From: Prolixibacteraceae bacterium
GTDB lineage: Bacteria > Bacteroidota > Bacteroidia > Bacteroidales > Prolixibacteraceae
DNA length: 64,000 bases
Direction: 5' to 3'
NCBI GenBank assembly: GCA_019720755.1
Contig: CP081303.1
Span: forward strand, 248,001 to 312,000
Position numbers and translations under genes: made by a program. How positions within the stretch are numbered: position 1 is the first letter of the stretch; every line of letters begins with the position of its first letter. The notes under the pieces are model-generated. The model was not told where the DNA came from. It saw only the letters and a program-made list of their open reading frames with translations, and made no database searches. This document shows positions 38,492 to 46,800 of the stretch, piece after piece.

Positions 38492-39403
38492 CTACTTGCA
38501 AGAAAAAAATGATTTGATGATATCATTTACCATTTTGGGATTTTCTTTTAGTCTACGTGTGGAATAAGCAAACCAATTCTTACCATAAGGTATATATACT
38601 CTATTCTTTATATTTTTCTTTATAATAGATAGCTTAAGATTTTCTTTTACTCCACAAAGACATTGAAACTCGTAACTCTTTGTCGGTATATTATTTTCCT
38701 TAATCCACTGAAGAATCATGTCCACAAGCCAGCTATCATGGGTCGCAATACCTACATAGCAACCACCTTTTAACATGGATTTTAAGATTCTAAGATAGCT
38801 TTCGCGTACTTCTTGCTTGTCTTGATATGCATGCTCTGGAGTTTCAACATAGATTCCTTTACACAACCTAAAGTTTAGATGATATTCAGGATATTTTTCC
38901 ATTAGCTGAAGAATATCTTTGTGGGACCTATAGAGGTAAGCTTGAATGACAAGCCCTACATTTTTAGGATATTTTTGGAGAAAGTGTTCATACAATTCAA
39001 TCTCGATAGAGGTATAACTAGAGTCCTCCATATCAATGCGGACGAATCCACTTTCATGTTGCGATATATGAGAAAGTATCTGTTCGTAATACTGATAACA
39101 TCTCTCTTTATCTAGTTTTAATCCGAACATAGATGGCTTAATAGATATATTCACATCTATATTTTTATCTGCAAGTTTGGGGATTAATTCCATATACTGA
39201 TCAAAGAAGTAGGCTGCTTCTTCGATATTTTGAATCTCTTCTCCTAGAATATCCACTGTTATATTAGCCCCCTTCTCATTTTCAATTTTTGCTTTACTGA
39301 GTAGGCTCTCTTGATCTTTTCCTGCAATATATTTTTTCGAAAACCGCCATACAAACGACTCTGGAAGCTTCGGTAACAACTTTGCAATTGTAGTTTGAAA
39401 CAT
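38492..39403 (-). CDS. Proline dehydrogenase
   Basis: The 303-residue monofunctional protein fits the PRODH TIM barrel. It shows FVRIDMEDSSYTSIEIELYEHFL, GLVIQAYLYRSHKDI and LNFRLCKGIYVETPEHAY (family consensus R-L-V-K-G-A-Y), and ends with a substrate-pocket-like region near YIPYGKNWFAYSTRRLKENP, equivalent to the conserved YxxxRRxxE(N)P motif. It oxidises proline to pyrroline-5-carboxylate with FAD, passing electrons to quinone. No pyrroline-5-carboxylate dehydrogenase gene is nearby. Confidence 0.88.
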   Translation of the reverse strand: MFQTTIAKLLPKLPESFVWRFSKKYIAGKDQESLLSKAKIENEKGANITVDILGEEIQNIEEAAYFFDQYMELIPKLADKNIDVNISIKPSMFGLKLDKERCYQYYEQILSHISQHESGFVRIDMEDSSYTSIEIELYEHFLQKYPKNVGLVIQAYLYRSHKDILQLMEKYPEYHLNFRLCKGIYVETPEHAYQDKQEVRESYLRILKSMLKGGCYVGIATHDSWLVDMILQWIKENNIPTKSYEFQCLCGVKENLKLSIIKKNIKNRVYIPYGKNWFAYSTRRLKENPKMVNDIIKSFFSCK

Positions 39404-39735
39404 ATTAAATACGTTTAAGGTTAATACTTAGACATTATTTGCCTTTTTAAATATACATAATGTCCAATTTTAAACATATGACCTTGATCATGTGATGATT
39501 TGTAGGTATAAGTGGTAGTCTTGTGATAATATATAAGGGCTCTATTGTTTTTCTTGTGATAGACAATTTTTAATATCTAACTAAATATGGATCTTATTAA
39601 AGGCTCTCTTCTCCTTCGATCACTTTTTATTGAATGTTATATTCGTTAAAATGTATTGTTACTATTTTCTCTCCAATATTTGTTGTCTTGCCTTTAATTC
39701 TTATGCTTTTTATGCACGACTGCACTACAAAATCT

Positions 39736-39743
39736 TATATTTG
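39736..39743 (+). promoter_or_regulatory. -7 promoter box upstream of the OmpH-like gene
   Basis: TATATTTG fits the consensus and would give a leader of about 45 bases. The rest of the 392-base gap between the proline dehydrogenase and OmpH-like genes contains nothing else I can identify. Confidence 0.45.
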
Positions 39744-39795
39744 TAGTTAAAGAATAATAGATAGAAATAGGAATACCATTTATTTTAACTTAGTT

Positions 39796-40365
39796 ATGAA
39801 TAATAAAACACGAAACTCTCTGTTGATTGCTCTTAGTCTTATATTGACTCTCTCTTTCAATGCATGTAACCCACCAGCCAAAGAAACTACTGTATCTCAA
39901 AAAACAGTAAATAATGGTAGAATTGCTTTTGTAAAAATGGATTCATTGGTAATGAACTACTATTTAGCAAAGCAAATGAATGAAGAGCTAAAATTAACCC
40001 AAGAAGGATATAATAAAGAGTTTGCAACGAAGAAGACAAAGTTTGCTCAAGATGCTCAATCATTCCAGTCTAAGCTACAACGTGGAGGTTTCTTGACCGA
40101 AGCTAATGCAAGAAAAGAACGCGATCGCATTGTTGCAATGGAGAGTGAAGTGAAAAAAATGGATTATGAGCTTTCAAATAAACTTTCTAAGATACAAGGC
40201 GATAATAATAAACGTATTTTGGATAGCTTGAATGCTGTTCTCGATCGTTTTCAAGCAGAACATCACTATAAGTATATTCTAGATGGTGCTGCGGTTCTAC
40301 GCTCTGAAGGTGCAGAAAATATTACCGATGATATTTTAGCTATTCTGAATGCAGGACAGAAGTAA
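39796..40365 (+). CDS. OmpH/Skp-like periplasmic chaperone, lipoprotein form
   Basis: The 189-residue protein has a lipoprotein signal (LSFNAC, Cys at about 24) and then the OmpH pattern: RIAFVKMDSLVMNYYLAKQM, a long charged coiled coil (about 62-140) and a C-terminal strand region YKYILDGAAVLRSEGAENITDDILAILN. Skp-type chaperones hold unfolded outer-membrane proteins in the periplasm. Lipid attachment differs from soluble E. coli Skp but is frequent in Bacteroidota. A terminator follows. Confidence 0.85.
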   Translation: MNNKTRNSLLIALSLILTLSFNACNPPAKETTVSQKTVNNGRIAFVKMDSLVMNYYLAKQMNEELKLTQEGYNKEFATKKTKFAQDAQSFQSKLQRGGFLTEANARKERDRIVAMESEVKKMDYELSNKLSKIQGDNNKRILDSLNAVLDRFQAEHHYKYILDGAAVLRSEGAENITDDILAILNAGQK

Positions 40366-40394
40366 TATTGCATTTTAATAATCGAAGATATTTT

Positions 40395-40427
40395 AAAGCA
40401 AAGGACTACTGTCTTTTGCTTTTTTAT
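40395..40427 (+). terminator. Intrinsic terminator after the OmpH-like gene
   Basis: AAAGCAAAGGAC and GTCTTTTGCTTT pair over 12 bases (one G-U), loop TACT, followed by a T-run. Confidence 0.82.
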
Positions 40428-40438
40428 TTAATTAAAAT

Positions 40439-41677
40439 ATGGGATTTGCAGATAAATATCTAAAGAAGACAAATAATGAGACTCAAACATTATTTTGTGT
40501 AGACGATCTCCCTGAGACTTCTTTAATAACCATCATTCCTGCTTTTGACGAACCTGAGATTCTAACGTGCTTGAAAAGCTTGGCTGAATGTATTGACCCT
40601 GGTAATGACGTTCTCGTGTTGGTGCTATTCAATGCTGGAGAGTATGCTACAGAAAAGTCAATAGAACAAAATAGAATCGGACATGATGAGGTTGTTTGTT
40701 TTTCCAAGTCTGATAACTGCCCAAAGTGGTTAACTATCAGGTCAGGGATCGTCGAGAATATTCGAAAAAAGAAAGCAGGTGTGGGGTATGCTCGGAAGAC
40801 TTTAATGGATACTGCTGTGTGGCTCGCTAATAAATGGGAGCACCCGAACCTATTGATCTCCTCTCTAGATGCCGACTGTTTGGTCTCTTTGAACTATTTT
40901 ATCGAACTAAATAGGTTTGCAAAAAGAGATAATAAGGCATTTTATACTCACTATTTTGAGCATAGCATCGATTCAGATGTTACCTTGGATGGTCAGATTG
41001 TAGATTATGAACTACATCTACGTTATTATTCTGAGGCATTGCGTTCTGTAGGTTTTCCATTCGCTTTTCATACTGTAGGTTCTGCGTTTTCTGTGAGAGC
41101 TTTTGCCTATGTGAAACAAGGAGGAATGAACGATAGAAAGGCTGGAGAGGATTTCTATTTTCTTCATAAACTTACTCCATTAGAGTCTTGTGGTAAAATC
41201 GATTCGATCGTTGTGTATCCTGGTGTTCGTCTCTCTGATAGAGTCCCTTTTGGAACTGGACCAATGTTAAAAAAAGGGGTAGACGGAGACGAGGACTTAT
41301 CTCTAAGTTACCCTTACTGCTCTTTTGATATTATAAAAGAACTCTTTGATCAAATCGATATCTTTTATATAGAGCATTCCATGAAGACCGTAATTACATC
41401 GCCTGTTTTAATCGATTTTATGTGTTCAAGAGGTGATTTTGATAAACTTGCTGAATTAAAAAAGAATTGTAGCTCTTTAGTGGTCTTTCGTAAGCGCTTT
41501 TTTCATCTTTTTGATGCGTTTTGGATCTTGAAATGTTTAAACTTTCAACAATCTAATGGGAATATCAAATCGAGTACAATGAATGAGTTATCTAAGATGG
41601 GCTTAATCCCTTACAAATCTTCTACATTAGAAGCACTCCAAATACTGAGAGATAGAGAGAAACTACAAAATAAATAG
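40439..41677 (+). CDS. Family 2-like glycosyltransferase
   Basis: The 412-residue protein has a GT-A-type start with SLITIIPAFDEPEILTCLKSLAE (about 28-50) and a DxD-like LISSLDADCLV near residue 140, then GGMNDRKAGEDFYFLHKL, in which the acidic ED follows the pattern of inverting GT2 catalytic regions. There is no membrane segment, so it acts at the cytosolic side. Acceptor and sugar are unknown. Neighbours do not form a polysaccharide cluster. Confidence 0.78.
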   Translation: MGFADKYLKKTNNETQTLFCVDDLPETSLITIIPAFDEPEILTCLKSLAECIDPGNDVLVLVLFNAGEYATEKSIEQNRIGHDEVVCFSKSDNCPKWLTIRSGIVENIRKKKAGVGYARKTLMDTAVWLANKWEHPNLLISSLDADCLVSLNYFIELNRFAKRDNKAFYTHYFEHSIDSDVTLDGQIVDYELHLRYYSEALRSVGFPFAFHTVGSAFSVRAFAYVKQGGMNDRKAGEDFYFLHKLTPLESCGKIDSIVVYPGVRLSDRVPFGTGPMLKKGVDGDEDLSLSYPYCSFDIIKELFDQIDIFYIEHSMKTVITSPVLIDFMCSRGDFDKLAELKKNCSSLVVFRKRFFHLFDAFWILKCLNFQQSNGNIKSSTMNELSKMGLIPYKSSTLEALQILRDREKLQNK

Positions 41678-41678
41678 T

Positions 41679-41686
41679 TACTTTTG
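41679..41686 (+). promoter_or_regulatory. Possible -7 promoter box for the 76-residue membrane protein gene
   Basis: TACTTTTG matches TAnnTTTG and begins right after the glycosyltransferase stop, 17 bases before the next ATG. Confidence 0.4.
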
Positions 41687-41702
41687 CCCAAAATTTATAA
41701 TT

Positions 41703-41933
41703 ATGTTTGTTTTAAAAGTCGTACTAATCTCGATCGTTTTGGTTGCAATTTGTGTTGCTGGTTTGGCAACTCAGATTTTATTAAAGAAAAATGGACAATT
41801 CCCTCATACCCACGTTGGTGGTAACAGGGAGATGAAAAAACGAGGTTTGATTTGTGCAAAAAGCTATGATGCTTTAGAGCAGAAAAGGGCTTACAGTAAG
41901 GTTAATTTTAAGTCATTAAAGATTGCAAAGTAA
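41703..41933 (+). CDS. Small single-pass membrane protein, conserved type, unknown function
   Basis: A 76-residue protein with one N-terminal membrane segment (about 3-28) followed by a short soluble tail containing KKNGQFPHTHVGGNREMKKR and one cysteine in GLICAKS. Proteins with this FPxTHxGGN pattern occur widely in Bacteroidota as unnamed membrane proteins, from my memory of the family. It has its own promoter-like box and is 76 bases upstream of another tiny membrane protein gene. Confidence 0.65.
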   Translation: MFVLKVVLISIVLVAICVAGLATQILLKKNGQFPHTHVGGNREMKKRGLICAKSYDALEQKRAYSKVNFKSLKIAK

Positions 41934-42009
41934 TTTTTAACGATTAAAAGTATAATAAGAGATGACTTTGTCTTATTTTAGTAGCATGAATACTAAATTA
42001 TAATTTGAT

Positions 42010-42159
42010 ATGGCTACTCTTAAGATGTTTTTAATCGTACTATTCTTTATGGCTGTAGTTTTTGGCTTGCTCTCTGCAAAGTTCTTTCGCGAAAATGCCG
42101 TTCGTAAAAGTGCATGTTCGATGGGAGAGGGGAGCTGTGGAAATTGCTCGTCTAAATAA
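42010..42159 (+). CDS. Tiny membrane protein with Cys-rich C-terminus
   Basis: This short frame encodes 49 residues: a single hydrophobic segment (about 6-24, FLIVLFFMAVVFGLLSA), a basic patch (FFRENAVRK) and a tail with three cysteines, SACSMGEGSCGNCSSK. The layout resembles NqrM or FeoB-associated Cys-rich proteins, both single-pass membrane proteins with a metal-binding Cys tail, but the spacing does not decide between them. It ends directly before a strong bidirectional terminator, which supports its being a real gene. Confidence 0.6.
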   Translation: MATLKMFLIVLFFMAVVFGLLSAKFFRENAVRKSACSMGEGSCGNCSSK

Positions 42160-42164
42160 GAAAT

Positions 42165-42193
42165 AAGAGCCTCTTGTGTATCAAGAGGCTCTT
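42165..42193. terminator. Bidirectional terminator ending the heme operon
   Basis: AAGAGCCTCTTG and its perfect complement, loop TGTAT, with T-rich flanks. It lies between the 49-residue protein gene (plus) and hmuV (minus) and would close the long minus-strand operon. Confidence 0.82.
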
Positions 42194-42204
42194 TTCATTA
42201 TTAT

Positions 42205-42534
42205 TTATATGTCTGGGATATATACGATAGATCCATCGTTCATTTGATATGCTGATCCCACGCGTTTTCCTTTATTCGCTTCGTCATTTCCTTGGGATGA
42301 ACCTTTATACCGTTCTATATTTTCCCCTTTTCTTGTAATGATTTCCATATTGTCTTTCCCTGGATTCTTAACCATTGTAAAGTCTTCTTTTGAGAAAACT
42401 TCAGTCATATTATATCTCCCTACAAGAGCTACCATCAATGCCAAAGCGAATACCATCGCTACATCAAAAAGATTTGAAACTGTTGCCATGGGATCGAAAT
42501 CATCATTTTCGTTAAATCGTTGTCTTCTTCTCAT
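42205..42534 (-). CDS. hmuV: DUF2149 protein, HmuV-like
   Basis: The 109-residue protein has one membrane segment (about 22-41, SNLFDVAMVFALALMVALVG) and a soluble tail ending in MNDGSIVYIPDI. This is the DUF2149 family, always found beside an ExbB/TolQ-like gene and a CobN-like gene. The aspartate at the start of the membrane segment is placed like the proton-carrying aspartate of ExbD, TolR and MotB, suggesting it is the plug of a proton channel formed with HmuU (inference). It overlaps hmuU by four bases (ATGA). Confidence 0.82.
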   Translation of the reverse strand: MRRRQRFNENDDFDPMATVSNLFDVAMVFALALMVALVGRYNMTEVFSKEDFTMVKNPGKDNMEIITRKGENIERYKGSSQGNDEANKGKRVGSAYQMNDGSIVYIPDI

Positions 42535-43130
42535 GGTTGTGACTGTTTGAGTAGTTCTATAACAAATTCAAGATAGCTGATGTCGGATGCATACCAACGT
42601 TTTTTTATTTGCATAATGATAAATCCTAATGCCCCAGTTAATAGTCCTATTACAGTGGTTGCAAATGCAATTTGCATGTTTAATGCCATAGACTCGATGT
42701 CTCCTGCAGCCAAACCAACAAGGGCTGGTCCCATGGGGATAAGAGTTCCCATGAGCCCTAGTATAGGACCTATTTTTGCAATAATCTGACTTTTTGATAG
42801 ATCTTTCTGACATTCATTTTCAAAATCATCTAGTACTTTGTTATAGTATAGGGGCATGGGTTCGACCAATGTTAGTTTTTGAATATATATAGGCAACAAA
42901 AGTTTTGAGTTTTTGTCAATCGAAGATATTTCTTGTCGTATGTTGTCTTTATTAAAAAGAGAAATCTCTTTATGGTGAGATTTGTAAAACTTCATTTTAT
43001 TGATATAGGTTCCATAGAATGCTCCAATCATAAATATTGATCGGATAAAGAAGATCAATAATAGTATGGTTACCGGTATAAGGAGTCCTGTTGAGATCCA
43101 ATAGAGAAGGTTTGTTATTTCATTCATCAT
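42531..43130 (-). CDS. hmuU: MotA/TolQ/ExbB-family proton channel protein, HmuU-like
   Basis: The 199-residue protein has three membrane segments (about 10-38, 118-140, 148-175) with a cytosolic region between the first two, and the family core KIGPILGLMGTLIPMGPALVGLAAGD followed by NMQIAFATTVIGLLTGALGFII. ExbB-type proteins form the ring that converts proton flow into motion. In the hmu locus it is expected to work with HmuV rather than with a TonB system (inference from coupling). It starts inside the last 11 bases of hmuT. Confidence 0.88.
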   Translation of the reverse strand: MMNEITNLLYWISTGLLIPVTILLLIFFIRSIFMIGAFYGTYINKMKFYKSHHKEISLFNKDNIRQEISSIDKNSKLLLPIYIQKLTLVEPMPLYYNKVLDDFENECQKDLSKSQIIAKIGPILGLMGTLIPMGPALVGLAAGDIESMALNMQIAFATTVIGLLTGALGFIIMQIKKRWYASDISYLEFVIELLKQSQP

Positions 43131-43821
43131 TGTATTTTTTTATTAGTTTTTTCATATTTATTTGATGCATATATTTTCCAATGATAATTCCCACTCCTGT
43201 TAATATCAATACAGACATAAATGGGGCGATTTCCAATGATTTATCTGCCTGTTTGATAGGGAGTGCATATAGTTGTATAGATAGGATGACACTTAAAATC
43301 CCTTGCAGAAGATGAAGTGTCATCTTGGTCTCTAGCATAATCTCATCTGTTCTAGATATCTTTTTAAGTATGATTCCAATAGCCCATATGCTTAGAGGAA
43401 TTATCCCCATCAATATATACGCAAAGGTGTCAAAATCATATCCTGGAAATTGAAGATATGATAGTGTGACAAGGACAAATAGAGATGGGATTATCATCAT
43501 ATTTGGTATATACTTTACATTTCGATACCATGGTTTCCCCTTTGAGGTCATCTGGTATCTAAAGAACATCATGCCCCATACACAGAACAGAATAGTTTCT
43601 CCCATCTGAATAGAAAGTAATAGAGATGTGAGATTATTATTATTTAGCATTGCCTCCAAAGACAGATAGCTTTGTTGAATGCATTTCGAATATAATAACC
43701 ATATTAGTATTGCAGGTATGCATAAATAGATACATTGATGTCTTCTATTTTTCAATGCACTTATCTGAATAGCATAGACAAGTAATGATATTGAGAATAG
43801 CAAAATAAATAGTAGTTGCAT
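43120..43821 (-). CDS. hmuT: Polytopic membrane protein, HmuT-like
   Basis: The 233-residue protein has about seven hydrophobic segments (roughly 2-20, 30-46, 66-87, 108-128, 133-153, 172-190, 197-216) and no known catalytic motif. Its place between the CobN-like gene (24 bases before) and hmuU (11-base overlap) matches the third membrane gene of the Porphyromonas hmuYRSTUV locus. Function is unknown; being locked to HmuS and HmuU it may recruit HmuS to the proton channel. Confidence 0.7.
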   Translation of the reverse strand: MQLLFILLFSISLLVYAIQISALKNRRHQCIYLCIPAILIWLLYSKCIQQSYLSLEAMLNNNNLTSLLLSIQMGETILFCVWGMMFFRYQMTSKGKPWYRNVKYIPNMMIIPSLFVLVTLSYLQFPGYDFDTFAYILMGIIPLSIWAIGIILKKISRTDEIMLETKMTLHLLQGILSVILSIQLYALPIKQADKSLEIAPFMSVLILTGVGIIIGKYMHQINMKKLIKKYNDE

Positions 43822-43845
43822 AGTTAAAAAGTTTAAGGATCATCT

Positions 43846-46800
43846 TTATGATTGTCTTCTTCTGAATGCCAATATTGAGAGAATAAGTAGAATAGTTGCA
43901 ATTGCTATGACAATCCTTTTCAATGGTATGGAGTGAGAAACTTTTGACTTTTTATATTCACGTTGTTGGTGCTGTTTCTCTTTTTTAAGAACAATATTTT
44001 GTCTCCTATTTTCTTGTGATAACTTGCGTATTCTCTCTATGTTTTGACTGTATTGAGATGCATCCTTTTTTGAAAGGTTTTTTTGTATAAAAGTCTTCAA
44101 TTTTGGATTATTACAAACAAACTCGCTGCAAGCAGCTTTATGTGATTTAACAAGCTCTGCATGTAGTTTTGTCATTGTCTCAATTTGCTTCACAGATGCA
44201 TTCCACATTCCTTTTCTTACTGTCTCTAACATAACTGCAGTAATCTCTTGGAGTGCATAAGGATTCTCTTTTTCGAAGAACTGGTGTATTCCAAGGTGTT
44301 TTTTATCTTGAACATATACATCGTAAAGTTCGTCCCATAAGTGTTTGTCAATAACCGAGGGTTTCATCACATTCCATCCATATGTATTTCTGAATGTTTC
44401 AGCAAAGTTCTCTGCTGAAGAAGCTCCTCCTTTCATATAGGATTGGATATATTTTGGGTTGAGAAGTGTCGTTCTACTCTCCACCCATATCGCTTCTTTT
44501 AGATTTTGAATACGAGGATTTGAGGTGTTACGAAAGTCATTGAAATAAGCTTCAGGTTCTTTCCCCGTAACTTCTTTGACTGCTAGATTGATTCCTCCCA
44601 TAAACTCATAAACGTGGTCTAGACTTAGTGCTCCCCATGTGTTACTTTGGCGAGGTTGGATCACCACATCTGTGTTCTGTAGCGCAGAACGAAATGCTTC
44701 TTTTTTAAATGCACCCCACTCTTCTTGGTTTCCATAACTTGCCCCCATATTATTGATATATGTGTTTGCGATCTGTTTTCTATCGTTCCATTGATCTCCT
44801 CTCTCTACCATATCCATAATACCTGTTGTATAGTTTCCGTTGACACCTCCAAAGATTCGTTGTTGGGCTATGGCTTTAGCTTCAACAGGAGAAAGACCTT
44901 GCTTTACGAGCTCATCTTCTGCTTTTTTGACTCCTTGACTTACAAAGTTGTTTTCTGAAGGAGGAAGAGAGGCAATCAAATGGATGGCTTTTTGAATCAA
45001 GAATAGTCTAGATGCTGCAAGATCTCTTAATTGTCCAGATGTTTGTATAACGACATCTATGTGTGGTCTTTGTAGTCTCTCTATTGGAATTATTTCGATT
45101 GAGGAAACTCTTCCAAATGGATCCCAAATAGGTTCAACCCCTAAAATGTAAAGGATCTGGGCAATGGTTGCACCTTCTGTTTCAATGAAACTAGACGACC
45201 AAAGGGTAAAACTGACCTTTTTAGGATATTGATTCTCATGACTATTCTGATACTTTATCAACATTTGTGAGGCAAGTTTTTTACCAATCTCCCATGCCTC
45301 TTTTGATGGAGCATATTCTGCGCTAATAGAGTACATATTCCTTCCTGTAGGGATCGTTTGGGGATTTGTAACAGGATCTCCTCCTGGAGAGGGAGGGGTA
45401 TAGCCTCCATTGAGTGTGTTGAGGATTGCTTTCATTTCATACTCAGGGCTTTCTTTTAACTGTTTTCTTTTCTTGACAATGCTAAAAAGCGTTTTCTCTA
45501 CTTCGTGTACTGCGTTGTAGAATTGTTGTTCTTTATTCGATCTTTTCTGTAACTCTTTTTTTGTAAATGATATGCGAGAGTCTAAGTTGTCTTTCAAAAA
45601 GGAGGTTATCTCCTTAGTAGAGGATTGTTTATTCTTATCTAATAGTTGAGAGAGCTCTTTTTTATGGGATCTACATATTAATAGATCATGATAAGCTGAG
45701 TCTAAAATTGTTAAAGAAGAAGATGAAATAACTTTTTGATCCCATTTTAACAAGTAAGAGAATGTGCCATTTTCAATTTTATGTAGAAGTGCTTCTGAAT
45801 GTTTTATATGTTCTTTTTTAACCTCTTCTAATAAGCCATTATCTTTGGTGTATTTCAACACTAAAGTATACCATTGTTCTTGCTGCATCCATTGTAGCAG
45901 TTTACGAACAGAAGAGTTATTAGCAACTTCGACAGCTTTTTTCATTTCAGGGATAAACTTTGACATTTGTCGAATCATTGCACTCTTTTTGGGGTCAATC
46001 AATTTTAAGGCTCTTTCAAACTCTTTTTGTGACTCCATCTTTAGTATGAAATCTCTTTTTGCTGGTTCAGACATTATTTCTAATACAAACTTTCGAATCT
46101 TTAAGCTGTCTGAAAGTGAAGTGTCTTTTTTAGAGTTATTATCATGAACACTGTCCATAACAAGTCTACTCTTTTCCTCTGATCTCAGCTTCCATGCATT
46201 TGCTCTTTCAATATCGTCTGTATTAACCAGTGATTTGAAAACATCTAAAGGGGTGAAGTGATTAAGTACCTGCTTCATTGCTTTATTTGCTGTCGATACA
46301 TATTGTTTATAATAATTACGTTTCGATCTAGTTGAGGTTTTACTTATTTTACGTTTTTCAATGTCTATATTCATCAATGCATTGGATAAAGCATCTTGGT
46401 ACATCAAAAGAATCGTTTGATTAACTTCTTTATCAGTGTAAGGAACTCCCATGGTATAAAGTCCTTGGGTTATTTTTTCATGATCTATCTCTTCAAAATA
46501 GTTATCTATCCTCATCATCTCTTCTGATGAATATGGAGAAGTGATCAAACTATCCAACCCAAGTTCATTGTGAATACCTCGTGCGACCATTAGCTTCTTT
46601 ACAGACAAAGCATAACTACTTTTAAGAGCTCCTGTGGCTTGGGTGTATTTGTGTAGTTTTTGCCTTATCTCTTCTTCTTCTTTGGCAGCTTTTGCCTCTG
46701 AAAAAGGTGGCGTTAAGTAGGTCTGAAGTACACCATAACTTCGTCTTTTTGCGATAACTCCTTCTCCAACATTACTAATTGTATAGATATAGATATGAGG

